A DNA stretch of 25,570 bases from DASQDN01 sp035630195 (lineage in GTDB: Bacteria > Acidobacteriota > Terriglobia > Bryobacterales > Bryobacteraceae), in NCBI GenBank assembly GCA_035630195.1, contig DASQLD010000409.1, positions 1 to 25,570 of the forward strand, written 5' to 3'. Position 1 is the stretch's first letter. Each line of letters starts with the position of its first letter. Positions 16,410 to 23,480 of this stretch are shown in pieces. The position numbers and the translations under genes are program-made. The notes below the pieces were generated by a model. It did no database searches. It saw nothing but the letters and a program-made list of their open reading frames with translations, and was not told the DNA's origin.

Positions 16410-16432
16410 CTGACGATGCCTGCAGATGGCTT

Positions 16433-16461
16433 GTTATATAACCATTCGCTTCGGTTTGCAA
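16433..16461 (-). promoter_or_regulatory. Sigma-70-like promoter for the TonB receptor
   Basis: Minus-strand -35 TTGCAA (16456-16461) and -10 TATAAC (16433-16438) are separated by exactly 17 bases. The -35 matches 4 of 6 and the -10 matches 5 of 6 consensus bases. Transcription would begin near 16426, giving a leader of about 28 bases that includes the AGGAGGG. Confidence 0.45.
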
Positions 16462-16488
16462 GCCATCTGGGATGGCACAATAGCGACA

Positions 16489-18537
16489 GTGAATCACCTT
16501 TGGAATTTGCTGCTTACCTGGTTGCTGCTGTCAGCCATCTGCCAGTCCCAAACCTTGAAATTGCCTGGTGGGAAGTTTCACTTGCGTTCAGGGGACAAGA
16601 GGGAGTGGCGTTCGTTCCCGGCGTCGGCGTTCGGCAGGACTGCCTCGGTCGACTTTCAAGCCGCGCATAATGCGACCGAGTTCACGCTTGTTCTGCGCCA
16701 ACGCGATGTCAAGAAAAGAACCTGGGTAGTCAAGCTGAACGGACAGAAGCTCGGATCGCTTCAGGACGATGAACGCAGTATGCTCCGAATTCTACCCATT
16801 CCGACAAATACGCTCAAGAATGGGACCAACACGCTTCAAATCGAAGGCGAAGCGGAAGGCCTCTCGGATGACATCGAGATCGCCAACCTTCGCATCGAAC
16901 CTTTCCCAGTCGAGAGATTTTTGAGCGCAGCGACAATATCTATCTCAGCCGCGGGTGAGGGCGGCCCGATGCCTCTCCGGCTCACGATTGTGGACAAGGG
17001 TGGCACGCTGGTTCCCTTTGTCAGCCTTAAGTCCGGATCCTATGAAGCACAGCGAACCGGAGCGCTCTATACGGTCGATGGCACGGCCCGTATTGGTCTT
17101 CCCACGGGTGAGTATGAGATCTTTGCCTCACGAGGGTTCGAATACAGCGCGCCGTCGCAGCGTGTTGTTCTTCAGACAGGATCTGCGAAGGAAATACGGT
17201 TGAGGCTAGAACGGGAAGTCAGGATTCAGCGATATGTCAGCGCTGACACTCACGTTCATACGTTCGAACTTTCACGGCACGGAGATGCGACTGTAGATGA
17301 ACGTATACTGACTGCCGCAGGAGAAGGTCTCGACATCGTAATTGCAACCGAGCATAATCGCGTGGATGACTACACGCCTGCCGTGAAACGTCGTAATTTG
17401 GATCGCTGGCTATTCGCCGTTCCAGGGAACGAGGTTACGACTGCGATGGGCCACTTCAACATCTTCCCTGCGATCTCGAGCACACGGCAGCCGGATCCTC
17501 GCCAGCAAAACTGGGCAGCTCTTATGAGCGCGATCCGCGAGGCAGAAGGGGTTCAGCTCAATGTGCAGAACCATCCTCAAGACCTGCATTCCGGTTACCG
17601 GCCCTTCGACAGTAGCCATCACCTATCGAGTGTGGGAACGAACCTGAACGGTCGCCCTATAAGTGTAAATGCGATGGAAGTTGTGAATTCCGGCGCGATG
17701 TCGTCCGATGTCATGAGGCTTGTCCGCGACTGGATGGGACTGCTCTCACGCGGATTGTCCGTTGCCGCCATCGGGTCCAGCGACACACATACAGTCGACT
17801 TTGTCCCGATCGGACAAGCTCGAACTTATATCGAGATCGGTTCGGAAACGACGAAATGGCGCGATAAAATTCAGACCGTATTCAAGTCACTCGCCGACGG
17901 ACGAAATCTCGTCAGCTACGGACTCGCCGCGGAGATCCGTATGACGGGTGAAGTTCAGACGGCGCAAGACAAGCGAGCGCGCTTCCCACTTGAGATCACA
18001 GCGTACGGCCCATCGTGGAGCACAGCCGACCGTGTCGAAATCTACAGCAACGGACAACTTGCGTGGAACGATGCAATTACTGCTAGTCGTAAAGGTGGGA
18101 TCAAATATCGAAAGAAACTGAATGTCGTGTTGCCAAAGCACGACGCGACTCTCATTGCTGTGGTGACTGGTCCCGGCGTCCTCAAACCATTCTGGGAGGT
18201 GAGAAAACCCTATCAGCCAGTTTCCGATGACTGGGAACCGAAGGTGATTGGCGTTAGCAACGCGCTGCGTGTGGATGGCGACAATGACGGCGCAATTTCC
18301 GCGCCTCGCATATACGCCGAACGCATCGTAGGGCAAGCAAGGAATGTACCTTCGTCGCTCGCGACTCTGCTGGCTGTATATGACCGTTCGGTCGCGATGC
18401 AAGCTCTGGATATCCTCCGAGCACACGCTGTCGATGTCAATGCAGCGGAGTTTCGTGAGGCATTCACGAAAGCCGGCCCCCACATCCGCGAAGCCTATCT
18501 GCAGTATGTGTCTGAGCTAAATCAGATTCACAGGTAA
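16489..18537 (+). CDS. Secreted CehA/McbA-type PHP-domain metallohydrolase
   Basis: An exported PHP-fold metal-dependent hydrolase of the CehA/McbA type. I place the start at GTG 16489 because it opens on a signal peptide (NHLWNLLLTWLLLSAICQSQ), giving 682 residues. The frame is open from an ATG at 16426, but that would run through the receptor's promoter. Residues about 25-140 look like a galactose-binding or carbohydrate-binding beta-sandwich, followed by a carboxypeptidase-regulatory-like segment. The PHP core shows D-T-H-V-H-T (His255 and His257 from this start), ATEHNRV (Glu288, His289), GNEV (Glu315), MGHFN (His322), QNHPQ (His362) and GSSDTH (Asp432, His434), a complete set of metal ligands for this fold. 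Members cleave carbamates, phosphoesters and other small substrates; the substrate here is unknown. It is divergent from the receptor and converges with the TlpA-like gene, 1 base apart. Confidence 0.85.
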   Translation: MNHLWNLLLTWLLLSAICQSQTLKLPGGKFHLRSGDKREWRSFPASAFGRTASVDFQAAHNATEFTLVLRQRDVKKRTWVVKLNGQKLGSLQDDERSMLRILPIPTNTLKNGTNTLQIEGEAEGLSDDIEIANLRIEPFPVERFLSAATISISAAGEGGPMPLRLTIVDKGGTLVPFVSLKSGSYEAQRTGALYTVDGTARIGLPTGEYEIFASRGFEYSAPSQRVVLQTGSAKEIRLRLEREVRIQRYVSADTHVHTFELSRHGDATVDERILTAAGEGLDIVIATEHNRVDDYTPAVKRRNLDRWLFAVPGNEVTTAMGHFNIFPAISSTRQPDPRQQNWAALMSAIREAEGVQLNVQNHPQDLHSGYRPFDSSHHLSSVGTNLNGRPISVNAMEVVNSGAMSSDVMRLVRDWMGLLSRGLSVAAIGSSDTHTVDFVPIGQARTYIEIGSETTKWRDKIQTVFKSLADGRNLVSYGLAAEIRMTGEVQTAQDKRARFPLEITAYGPSWSTADRVEIYSNGQLAWNDAITASRKGGIKYRKKLNVVLPKHDATLIAVVTGPGVLKPFWEVRKPYQPVSDDWEPKVIGVSNALRVDGDNDGAISAPRIYAERIVGQARNVPSSLATLLAVYDRSVAMQALDILRAHAVDVNAAEFREAFTKAGPHIREAYLQYVSELNQIHR

Positions 18538-18538
18538 G

Positions 18539-19468
18539 CTAGTCTGCAAGAATCTTCTTCATTCCCGCAACCAGTTCGGTATACGTCATCTTACCGGGAT
18601 GATAAACCTGCACAATGCCCTTGGGGTCGACGAACACAAGTGTTGGCGTAGTGCTAACGCCGTAATTTTTCAGGTTCTCTTCACTGATGGGTACCGACAT
18701 AGAAGGCAGCGTGCCGTAGAACTGCTTCCGAATGGCATCGATGTGCGGAGTCTCCTGCGACGGCGTAGCCTCCGGCATGTTTGTCGTATAGCCGTAATGC
18801 TGGGTAGGTCCAATTACGACGAGGCCTTGAGGAGCGTATTCAGCGACCAGCTTGACCAAATCCGGCGCCTGTTGTTTGCAGGTGGAGCACCAGTGCGCCC
18901 AGAAATAGAGGATTACCGGTTTGCCCTTGAGCTGCGCTAGTGGGACCGGCTTCGGACCAAGCCAGCTCTTAATGTCCAACGCTGGAGCAGGCTTACCCTC
19001 AAGACTCAGCAGGTGGAGATTCTTCTGGATGCGTGTGCGAATCGAAGTGGCGTGGTACGTTTGGAGTTCACGCCGCAAAAACGCTACCGCCTCGCTGCGC
19101 TCACCTTTTGCAGCCATCACGTGCGCCTGTACTTCAATGGATGCGCCAAGCGCCAAGGGCAAATGAGTCTCGGCATCGAGTTTGCGACGCTTTAGCTGCT
19201 CCAATGACAATTCACGAGCCTGCTCCGCATACTTATAAGCGTTGTCGTAGTTCTTCGCAGCAAGCGATCCACGACCTAGCCAGGAGACTGCCTCGATCAT
19301 TTCCGGCGTGATTCCGTGCGCGGATTTCGACTTCGCGATGAGACTCTCTCCCGCGGCAAAGTCATTTCTAGCTATTGCCGCCCGCACGTCCGCGACGATA
19401 TCCTGTGCGGCGCTCGTCCACGAGATAGCTAGCGCCAACAACGCTAATCGGGAGTACATGGCTCGCAT
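18539..19468 (-). CDS. TlpA-like thioredoxin-fold protein with N-terminal helical domain
   Basis: A 309-residue exported thioredoxin-fold protein of the TlpA/ResA type. Residues 1-21 are a signal peptide (ending TSA/AQ). Residues about 22-155 are helical and resemble TPR-like repeats (RNDFAAGESLIAKSKSAHG, AAKNYDNAYKYAEQAREL, AKGERSEAVAFLRREL). The C-terminal half, about 156-309, is the AhpC/TSA-redoxin domain: GKPAPALDIKSWLG, KGKPVILYFWAHWCSTCKQQ with the redox pair Cys194 and Cys197, and STTPTLVFVDPKG with the cis-proline. The Trp-Cys-x-x-Cys motif indicates disulfide exchange outside the cytoplasm. It lies 19 bases after the DUF1080 gene on the same strand, so the two probably form an operon. 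Start could also be the Met at codon 4. Confidence 0.9.
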   Translation of the reverse strand: MRAMYSRLALLALAISWTSAAQDIVADVRAAIARNDFAAGESLIAKSKSAHGITPEMIEAVSWLGRGSLAAKNYDNAYKYAEQARELSLEQLKRRKLDAETHLPLALGASIEVQAHVMAAKGERSEAVAFLRRELQTYHATSIRTRIQKNLHLLSLEGKPAPALDIKSWLGPKPVPLAQLKGKPVILYFWAHWCSTCKQQAPDLVKLVAEYAPQGLVVIGPTQHYGYTTNMPEATPSQETPHIDAIRKQFYGTLPSMSVPISEENLKNYGVSTTPTLVFVDPKGIVQVYHPGKMTYTELVAGMKKILAD

Positions 19469-19487
19469 TTTACCAATGTGCTGCGGG

Positions 19488-20270
19488 CTACACTTCTTTC
19501 AACCGCCAGTTCTTGTACTCGACCTTCATCGGTCCTCCGACGTGAACCTGGACCCCGATTAGTCCCTTGCTCGTCCGATTCGCGGCGTCGTCATCGACGA
19601 CCATCGACATCAACCGACCGTTTACATGGTGCATCAGGACATTGCCGCGAGCGATCAGATGAACTCCGTTCCAATCATTCTTGACCACCCCGGTGAGTTC
19701 TTTTTCTTCGCCCAGATTGGATAGGATAATCGGCTTTCGAACCCCGGTAACGCGCGTCACCTGCCCTCTCACGGCCAGGAATAGTCGCCCCTTCTCCTCA
19801 TAGTTGTTGCCTGTGTACCTGTTTTGTCCATCGATATCGCACTGGTAGCCGCGCATGGCAAATTTGTTTTCGGGAGTAACCTTGTCAGGAACGACGACGC
19901 TGCGATAGTTGATCCCACTATTGCCGCCGGACGTTATCCGATAGTCCACCTTCAGCTCGAAATCCGCCGGAGTTCCACCGCGCCAGATGATGAACGTATT
20001 GCTTTTGATGATCGTCGCTGGAGTGATTTCACCTGTCATCACCCCATCAACAACGCTCCAAAACTTGGGATCACCTTCCCACCCGCTGAATGTCTTGCCA
20101 TCGAAGATGGACTGAAAACCGGGCTCCTCCGATGTAGGAAGTTCCGGCCTGTCGCTTTGCTTGGGCGTGTAATTCTCAGTAGACGTTTGGGCTGCCGCTT
20201 GCGCTAAAAACGTCGAAGCCGATCCGGTTGCGAGCATGAATCTGAGGACTTGTCTGCGTGGAACTGACAC
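19488..20270 (-). CDS. Tat-exported DUF1080 protein (3-keto-disaccharide hydrolase family)
   Basis: A 260-residue exported protein of the DUF1080 family, a concanavalin-like jelly-roll fold; members include 3-keto-disaccharide hydrolases. The N-terminus is a twin-arginine-type signal (VPRRQVLRFMLATGS, then AQAAAQ). The domain spans about 51-257: GFQSIFDGKTFSGWEGDPKF and WSVVDGVMTGE open it, FELKVDYRITSGGNSGINYR marks the middle, and KGLIGVQVHVGGPMKVEYKN with NWRLKEV closes it. The closing FxNWRLKEL-like end is typical. The start is GTG at 20270 with a poor ribosome binding site. A sugar substrate is likely but not proved. It starts 38 bases from the divergent methyltransferase gene (by the ATG chosen there). 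Confidence 0.92.
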   Translation of the reverse strand: MSVPRRQVLRFMLATGSASTFLAQAAAQTSTENYTPKQSDRPELPTSEEPGFQSIFDGKTFSGWEGDPKFWSVVDGVMTGEITPATIIKSNTFIIWRGGTPADFELKVDYRITSGGNSGINYRSVVVPDKVTPENKFAMRGYQCDIDGQNRYTGNNYEEKGRLFLAVRGQVTRVTGVRKPIILSNLGEEKELTGVVKNDWNGVHLIARGNVLMHHVNGRLMSMVVDDDAANRTSKGLIGVQVHVGGPMKVEYKNWRLKEV

Positions 20271-20308
20271 ACGATGATCGTATCGCTTCCCGGCGGGTTC
20301 CAGGTACG

Positions 20309-21343
20309 ATGTTAGAATCCATGACCTCAGCGACTACCACCAACCCCGAACCGAATCCCGGAATCATCTTCGAAACGCTAAACGCGTACCAGCGGTCCGC
20401 CGCGTTGAAGGCGGCAATTGAGCTTGATGTGTTCTCGAAGATTGCCGAAGGTCACCGCACCGCCGATGCAATCGCGAAAGCAGCGGGCGCTTCAAGCCGC
20501 GGTATCCGTATCCTCTGTGATTTCCTGGTTATCATCGGCTTTCTGTCGAAGAATAAAGACGAATATTCGCTCAGTGTCGATTCCGCGATGTTTCTCGACC
20601 GGAAATCGCCGGCTTATTTCGGTGGTACCGTGAACTTTCTTCTCGATCCTCGCTTGACCGCGGCGTATGCCGATTTCACAGAGGTCGTTCGGTCCGGGCG
20701 AACGACGCTTCCGAACGAAGGAACCGTGAGTCATGACAATCCGATCTGGGTGCAATTTGCCAAAGAGATGATGCCGATGATGGCTCCTGCGGCCGCCGAG
20801 ATCGCTGAATTGGTTGCGGGCGAGGGAAAGATCAAGGTGCTCGATGTTGCCGCGGGACACGGCATTTTTGGTATCACCATTGCTCAACGTAACCCGGAGG
20901 CGCACATCACGGCATTGGATTGGCCCAATGTGCTCTCAGTGGCTACTGAGAACGCCAAAAAATGTGGAGTCGCTGACCGACACACCACGCTACCTGGCGA
21001 TGCGTTCGAAGTAGATTTGGGTGGACCTTACGATTTGATTTTGATTACGAACTTCCTGCATCATTTCGATCCACCCACTTGTGAGAAGTTGATACGTCGA
21101 TTCCATGCGGCGCTGGCTCCGGGAGGGCGTTGTGTCACGCTCGAGTTTGTGCCGAATGACGACCGGATATCGCCACCAATCCAAGCCTCGTTTTCGGTCA
21201 TGATGCTGGCGTCGACGATTGGTGGAGATGCCTATACATTCTCGGAGTATGAAGCCATGTTCCGTAATGCGGGTTTCGCGTCATCGCAATTCCAGGCGCT
21301 CAAATATGCGCCGCAAGCGGTGATTCTAAGCACAAAGTTGTAA
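20309..21343 (+). CDS. Winged-helix SAM-dependent O-methyltransferase (Methyltransf_2-like)
   Basis: A 344-residue cytoplasmic class I methyltransferase of the hydroxyneurosporene/acetylserotonin O-methyltransferase type. I chose ATG 20309 because AGG lies 4 bases upstream; the frame is open to a GTG at 20258, and ATG 20321 is also possible. The N-terminal third (about 20-100) is a winged-helix dimerisation domain (AYQRSAALKAAIELDVFSKI, RGIRILCDFLVIIGFLSK). The SAM site is KVLDVAAGHGIFGI (176-189), followed by ALDW (acidic Asp204), DAFEVDLGGPYDLIL and NFLHHFD (248-254). The substrate pocket cannot be read. It leads a tightly spaced run with the secreted Rid protein (9 bases) and the FAD oxidoreductase (8 bases). 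Such enzymes often serve secondary metabolism or methylate phenolic or quinone-like compounds. Confidence 0.9.
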   Translation: MLESMTSATTTNPEPNPGIIFETLNAYQRSAALKAAIELDVFSKIAEGHRTADAIAKAAGASSRGIRILCDFLVIIGFLSKNKDEYSLSVDSAMFLDRKSPAYFGGTVNFLLDPRLTAAYADFTEVVRSGRTTLPNEGTVSHDNPIWVQFAKEMMPMMAPAAAEIAELVAGEGKIKVLDVAAGHGIFGITIAQRNPEAHITALDWPNVLSVATENAKKCGVADRHTTLPGDAFEVDLGGPYDLILITNFLHHFDPPTCEKLIRRFHAALAPGGRCVTLEFVPNDDRISPPIQASFSVMMLASTIGGDAYTFSEYEAMFRNAGFASSQFQALKYAPQAVILSTKL

Positions 21344-21352
21344 GCTCTGAAT

Positions 21353-21784
21353 ATGCGCTTTGTGTCAACTGCTCTATTGTGCCTGGTCTTGGCTGCGTCG
21401 CTGTGCGGCGCTCCGAAGAAGGTGATTCAACCGAAGGAGTTCCCAACCGGCCGGCCCTTTAGTCCCGGCATTCTTGTCGGCGACACGCTCTACGTTGCAG
21501 GACAGACCGGCAGCGACCTAAAGACAGGTCAGATCCCGGAAGAGTTCGAGGCCGAAGTAAAGAAGACCCTCGACAATATCGGTCTTGTCCTGAAAGAGGC
21601 GGGAATGAGTTTCGATAACGCGGTCGCTGTGCAGGTGTATCTTACCGATATGACGTTGTTTCCACGAATGAACGCGGTCTATACGACGTACTTCAAGGAG
21701 CCTCGTCCGGCGCGGACTACCGTCGGTGTCGCAAAACTTGTGGGTACGGCGCGCATCGAAATTACGGTTACCGCTAGTAAATAG
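21353..21784 (+). CDS. Rid-family (YjgF/YER057c/UK114) protein with signal peptide
   Basis: A 143-residue protein of the Rid family carrying an N-terminal signal peptide (VSTALLCLVLAASLCGA, cleaved near residue 20). Canonical RidA is a cytoplasmic imine/enamine deaminase. The family core is complete: SPGILVGDTLYVAGQTG (37-53), EEFEAEVKKTLDNIGLVLKEAG (63-84), VYLTDMTLFPRMNAVYTTYF (95-114), and PARTTVGVAKL (119-129) with Arg121 in the place of the catalytic carboxylate-binding arginine of RidA. The closing ARIEITVTA fits. The secreted form suggests a periplasmic role or an imine product handled outside the cytoplasm. It lies 8 bases before the FAD oxidoreductase gene. The start ATG has no clear ribosome binding site. 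Confidence 0.88.
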   Translation: MRFVSTALLCLVLAASLCGAPKKVIQPKEFPTGRPFSPGILVGDTLYVAGQTGSDLKTGQIPEEFEAEVKKTLDNIGLVLKEAGMSFDNAVAVQVYLTDMTLFPRMNAVYTTYFKEPRPARTTVGVAKLVGTARIEITVTASK

Positions 21785-21792
21785 CCCCCCAC

Positions 21793-23385
21793 ATGCCGAG
21801 CGTTCAGGAGTACGATGGCGTCCTCCTGGGCGCCGGTCACAACACCCTTGTGTTGCAGGCATACTTGGGCCGCGCGGGCTTGAAGACCCTCTGTCTCGAA
21901 CGGCGTTCGGTGGCGGGCGGCGGACTGTCGACGGTCGAAGACCGGCGTCGTCCTGGCTTTCTGCACAACACACACTCCTTCTATCACCGTGCCATTAATC
22001 AGATGCCCTGGTACAAGGATCTCGATCTGGAGCGCCTTGGAGCGCGCTACATTGAGCCTCCGCTGAATGTGGCGCTCCTCCTTCGTAACGGTGATGTCCT
22101 TGAGTGGTGGACAGACTTCGAGCGCACCATTGAATCGTTCGCAAGATTCAGTACAAAAGATTCGAAGGCGCTGCGTAGATGGCGCGACGAATTTCTTCCG
22201 ATTGTCGAATCCATTTTAGGGCCGGAAAGCATGGCGCCGCCTCTTCCTGTGGACGAGCGAATGCGAAGATGGGAGCGCTCTGCGGAGGGGCGCAGGCTTC
22301 TTGCAGTAAGCAAGCTATCTCCTATCGAGTTTGTCCACTCTGAATTCGAGAATCCAGTCATCCGCGCCGGCCTGCTTTTCTTCAATGGACTACGTGAAGT
22401 TGATCTCCGTGCTCCTGGTTTTGGACACCATATCCCGGCCTTGCTCGCCAGCCGCCATAAGGCTCAGATGTGCGTCGGAGGGTCTGCCGAACTCGCCAAA
22501 GCGTTTGTCACGGCAGTCGAACAAACAGGCGGTGGAATTCGTCTCAATACTCTCCCCAGACAGATCGTCATCGAGAATGGCCGGGCCGTCGGTGTCGAGA
22601 CTACCGATGGAAATTACTTCCGGGCGAGTCTTTTTGTCGCTTCCGGATTGAATCCCATTCAGACCTTTGTCGAATTGATCCGAGAAGGTGTATTGCCTGC
22701 CGCATGGAGAGAGAAGGCTACTGCTTACCGATTCAATCTTCTCGCCCCCCTCTTCTCTTTGAATGTCAATCTGACGGAAGCGCCTCGGTACACGGCGACT
22801 GATCGGTGTCCTAATGTGAGCGAGGCCTTCATGACCATCCTCGGTCTGGAGGATTCGGCGCAGTTCAACGAAATTGTCAGCAAGCATGAAAGCGGCGAAA
22901 TCTCGTCGACGGTGATGTGGGGATCCTGTCCTTCAATCTTCGATCCCTCTCAGGCTCCGCCGGGCAAGCATACGGCGTTCATGTGGGAGAAACTTCCATA
23001 TAAGCTGCGCGGCAATCCTGAGAATTGGGACCGGGAGCGGGAGACTCACGGGCAGCGCATGCTGGATGTCTGGTCACAATTTGCGCCGGGTCTTCGGGAT
23101 TCACTTCTCGATTATTCGGTCCAGACACCGCTCGATACCGAGCGAACGCTGCCGAACATGCGCTATGGAGATCTGCTCGTTGGATCCCTTTCTGAGGGGC
23201 AGACCGGCGCGGGACGGCCGTTTGCCGGCGCCGGCCACTATCGTTCCTGCGTGCCGAATCTCTATCTATGCGGCTCGAGTAGCCATCCCGGTGGAAATAT
23301 CACCGGACTTCCCGGGTACAACTGCGCGCAGGTATTAACGGGCGATCTAGGTATTGCTCGCTTTCGTGTTTTTGGTGAGTGCTGA
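21793..23385 (+). CDS. Phytoene-desaturase-like FAD/NAD(P)-dependent oxidoreductase
   Basis: A 530-residue flavoprotein of the phytoene dehydrogenase-like / PYROXD2-like group. Rossmann FAD motif: DGVLLGAGHNTLVLQAYLGR (8-27) with GAGHN at 13-17 and the ribose-binding acidic Glu36 (LCLE). A second FAD landmark is AGGGLSTVED (41-50). The C-terminal signature VPNLYLCGSSSHPGGN (487-502) with PGYNCAQ is the classic FAD-closing motif of this group. No signal peptide is seen, so it is cytoplasmic or membrane-associated. Substrate is unknown; family members desaturate or oxidise carotenoids, amines and other lipids. Placed after a methyltransferase and a Rid protein, it could generate an imine, which would fit the Rid partner. 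Start ATG has no clear ribosome binding site. Confidence 0.88.
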   Translation: MPSVQEYDGVLLGAGHNTLVLQAYLGRAGLKTLCLERRSVAGGGLSTVEDRRRPGFLHNTHSFYHRAINQMPWYKDLDLERLGARYIEPPLNVALLLRNGDVLEWWTDFERTIESFARFSTKDSKALRRWRDEFLPIVESILGPESMAPPLPVDERMRRWERSAEGRRLLAVSKLSPIEFVHSEFENPVIRAGLLFFNGLREVDLRAPGFGHHIPALLASRHKAQMCVGGSAELAKAFVTAVEQTGGGIRLNTLPRQIVIENGRAVGVETTDGNYFRASLFVASGLNPIQTFVELIREGVLPAAWREKATAYRFNLLAPLFSLNVNLTEAPRYTATDRCPNVSEAFMTILGLEDSAQFNEIVSKHESGEISSTVMWGSCPSIFDPSQAPPGKHTAFMWEKLPYKLRGNPENWDRERETHGQRMLDVWSQFAPGLRDSLLDYSVQTPLDTERTLPNMRYGDLLVGSLSEGQTGAGRPFAGAGHYRSCVPNLYLCGSSSHPGGNITGLPGYNCAQVLTGDLGIARFRVFGEC

Positions 23386-23434
23386 AATTGTCTGTGAGTC
23401 TCTGTCCCTTCCTTTGTGTTCTCCACGCTTTTCC

Positions 23435-23452
23435 AAGTGTTGATATACACTT
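23435..23452 (+). promoter_or_regulatory. Perfect palindrome upstream of the HEXXH protein
   Basis: AAGTGT (23435-23440) and ACACTT (23447-23452) flank TGATAT in the 95-base gap before the gene at 23481. TATACA (23444-23449), a partial -10, overlaps the right half-site, so a repressor site is conceivable. No good -35 is visible. Confidence 0.3.
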
Positions 23453-23480
23453 CGAAATTGCCTTCAGAGGATGAATCTGC

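Noticed and set aside
16426..16488. Upstream start of the PHP hydrolase at ATG 16426
   Set aside because: It would place coding sequence over the receptor's -35/-10 and put 21 residues before the signal peptide. It is kept only as an alternative.
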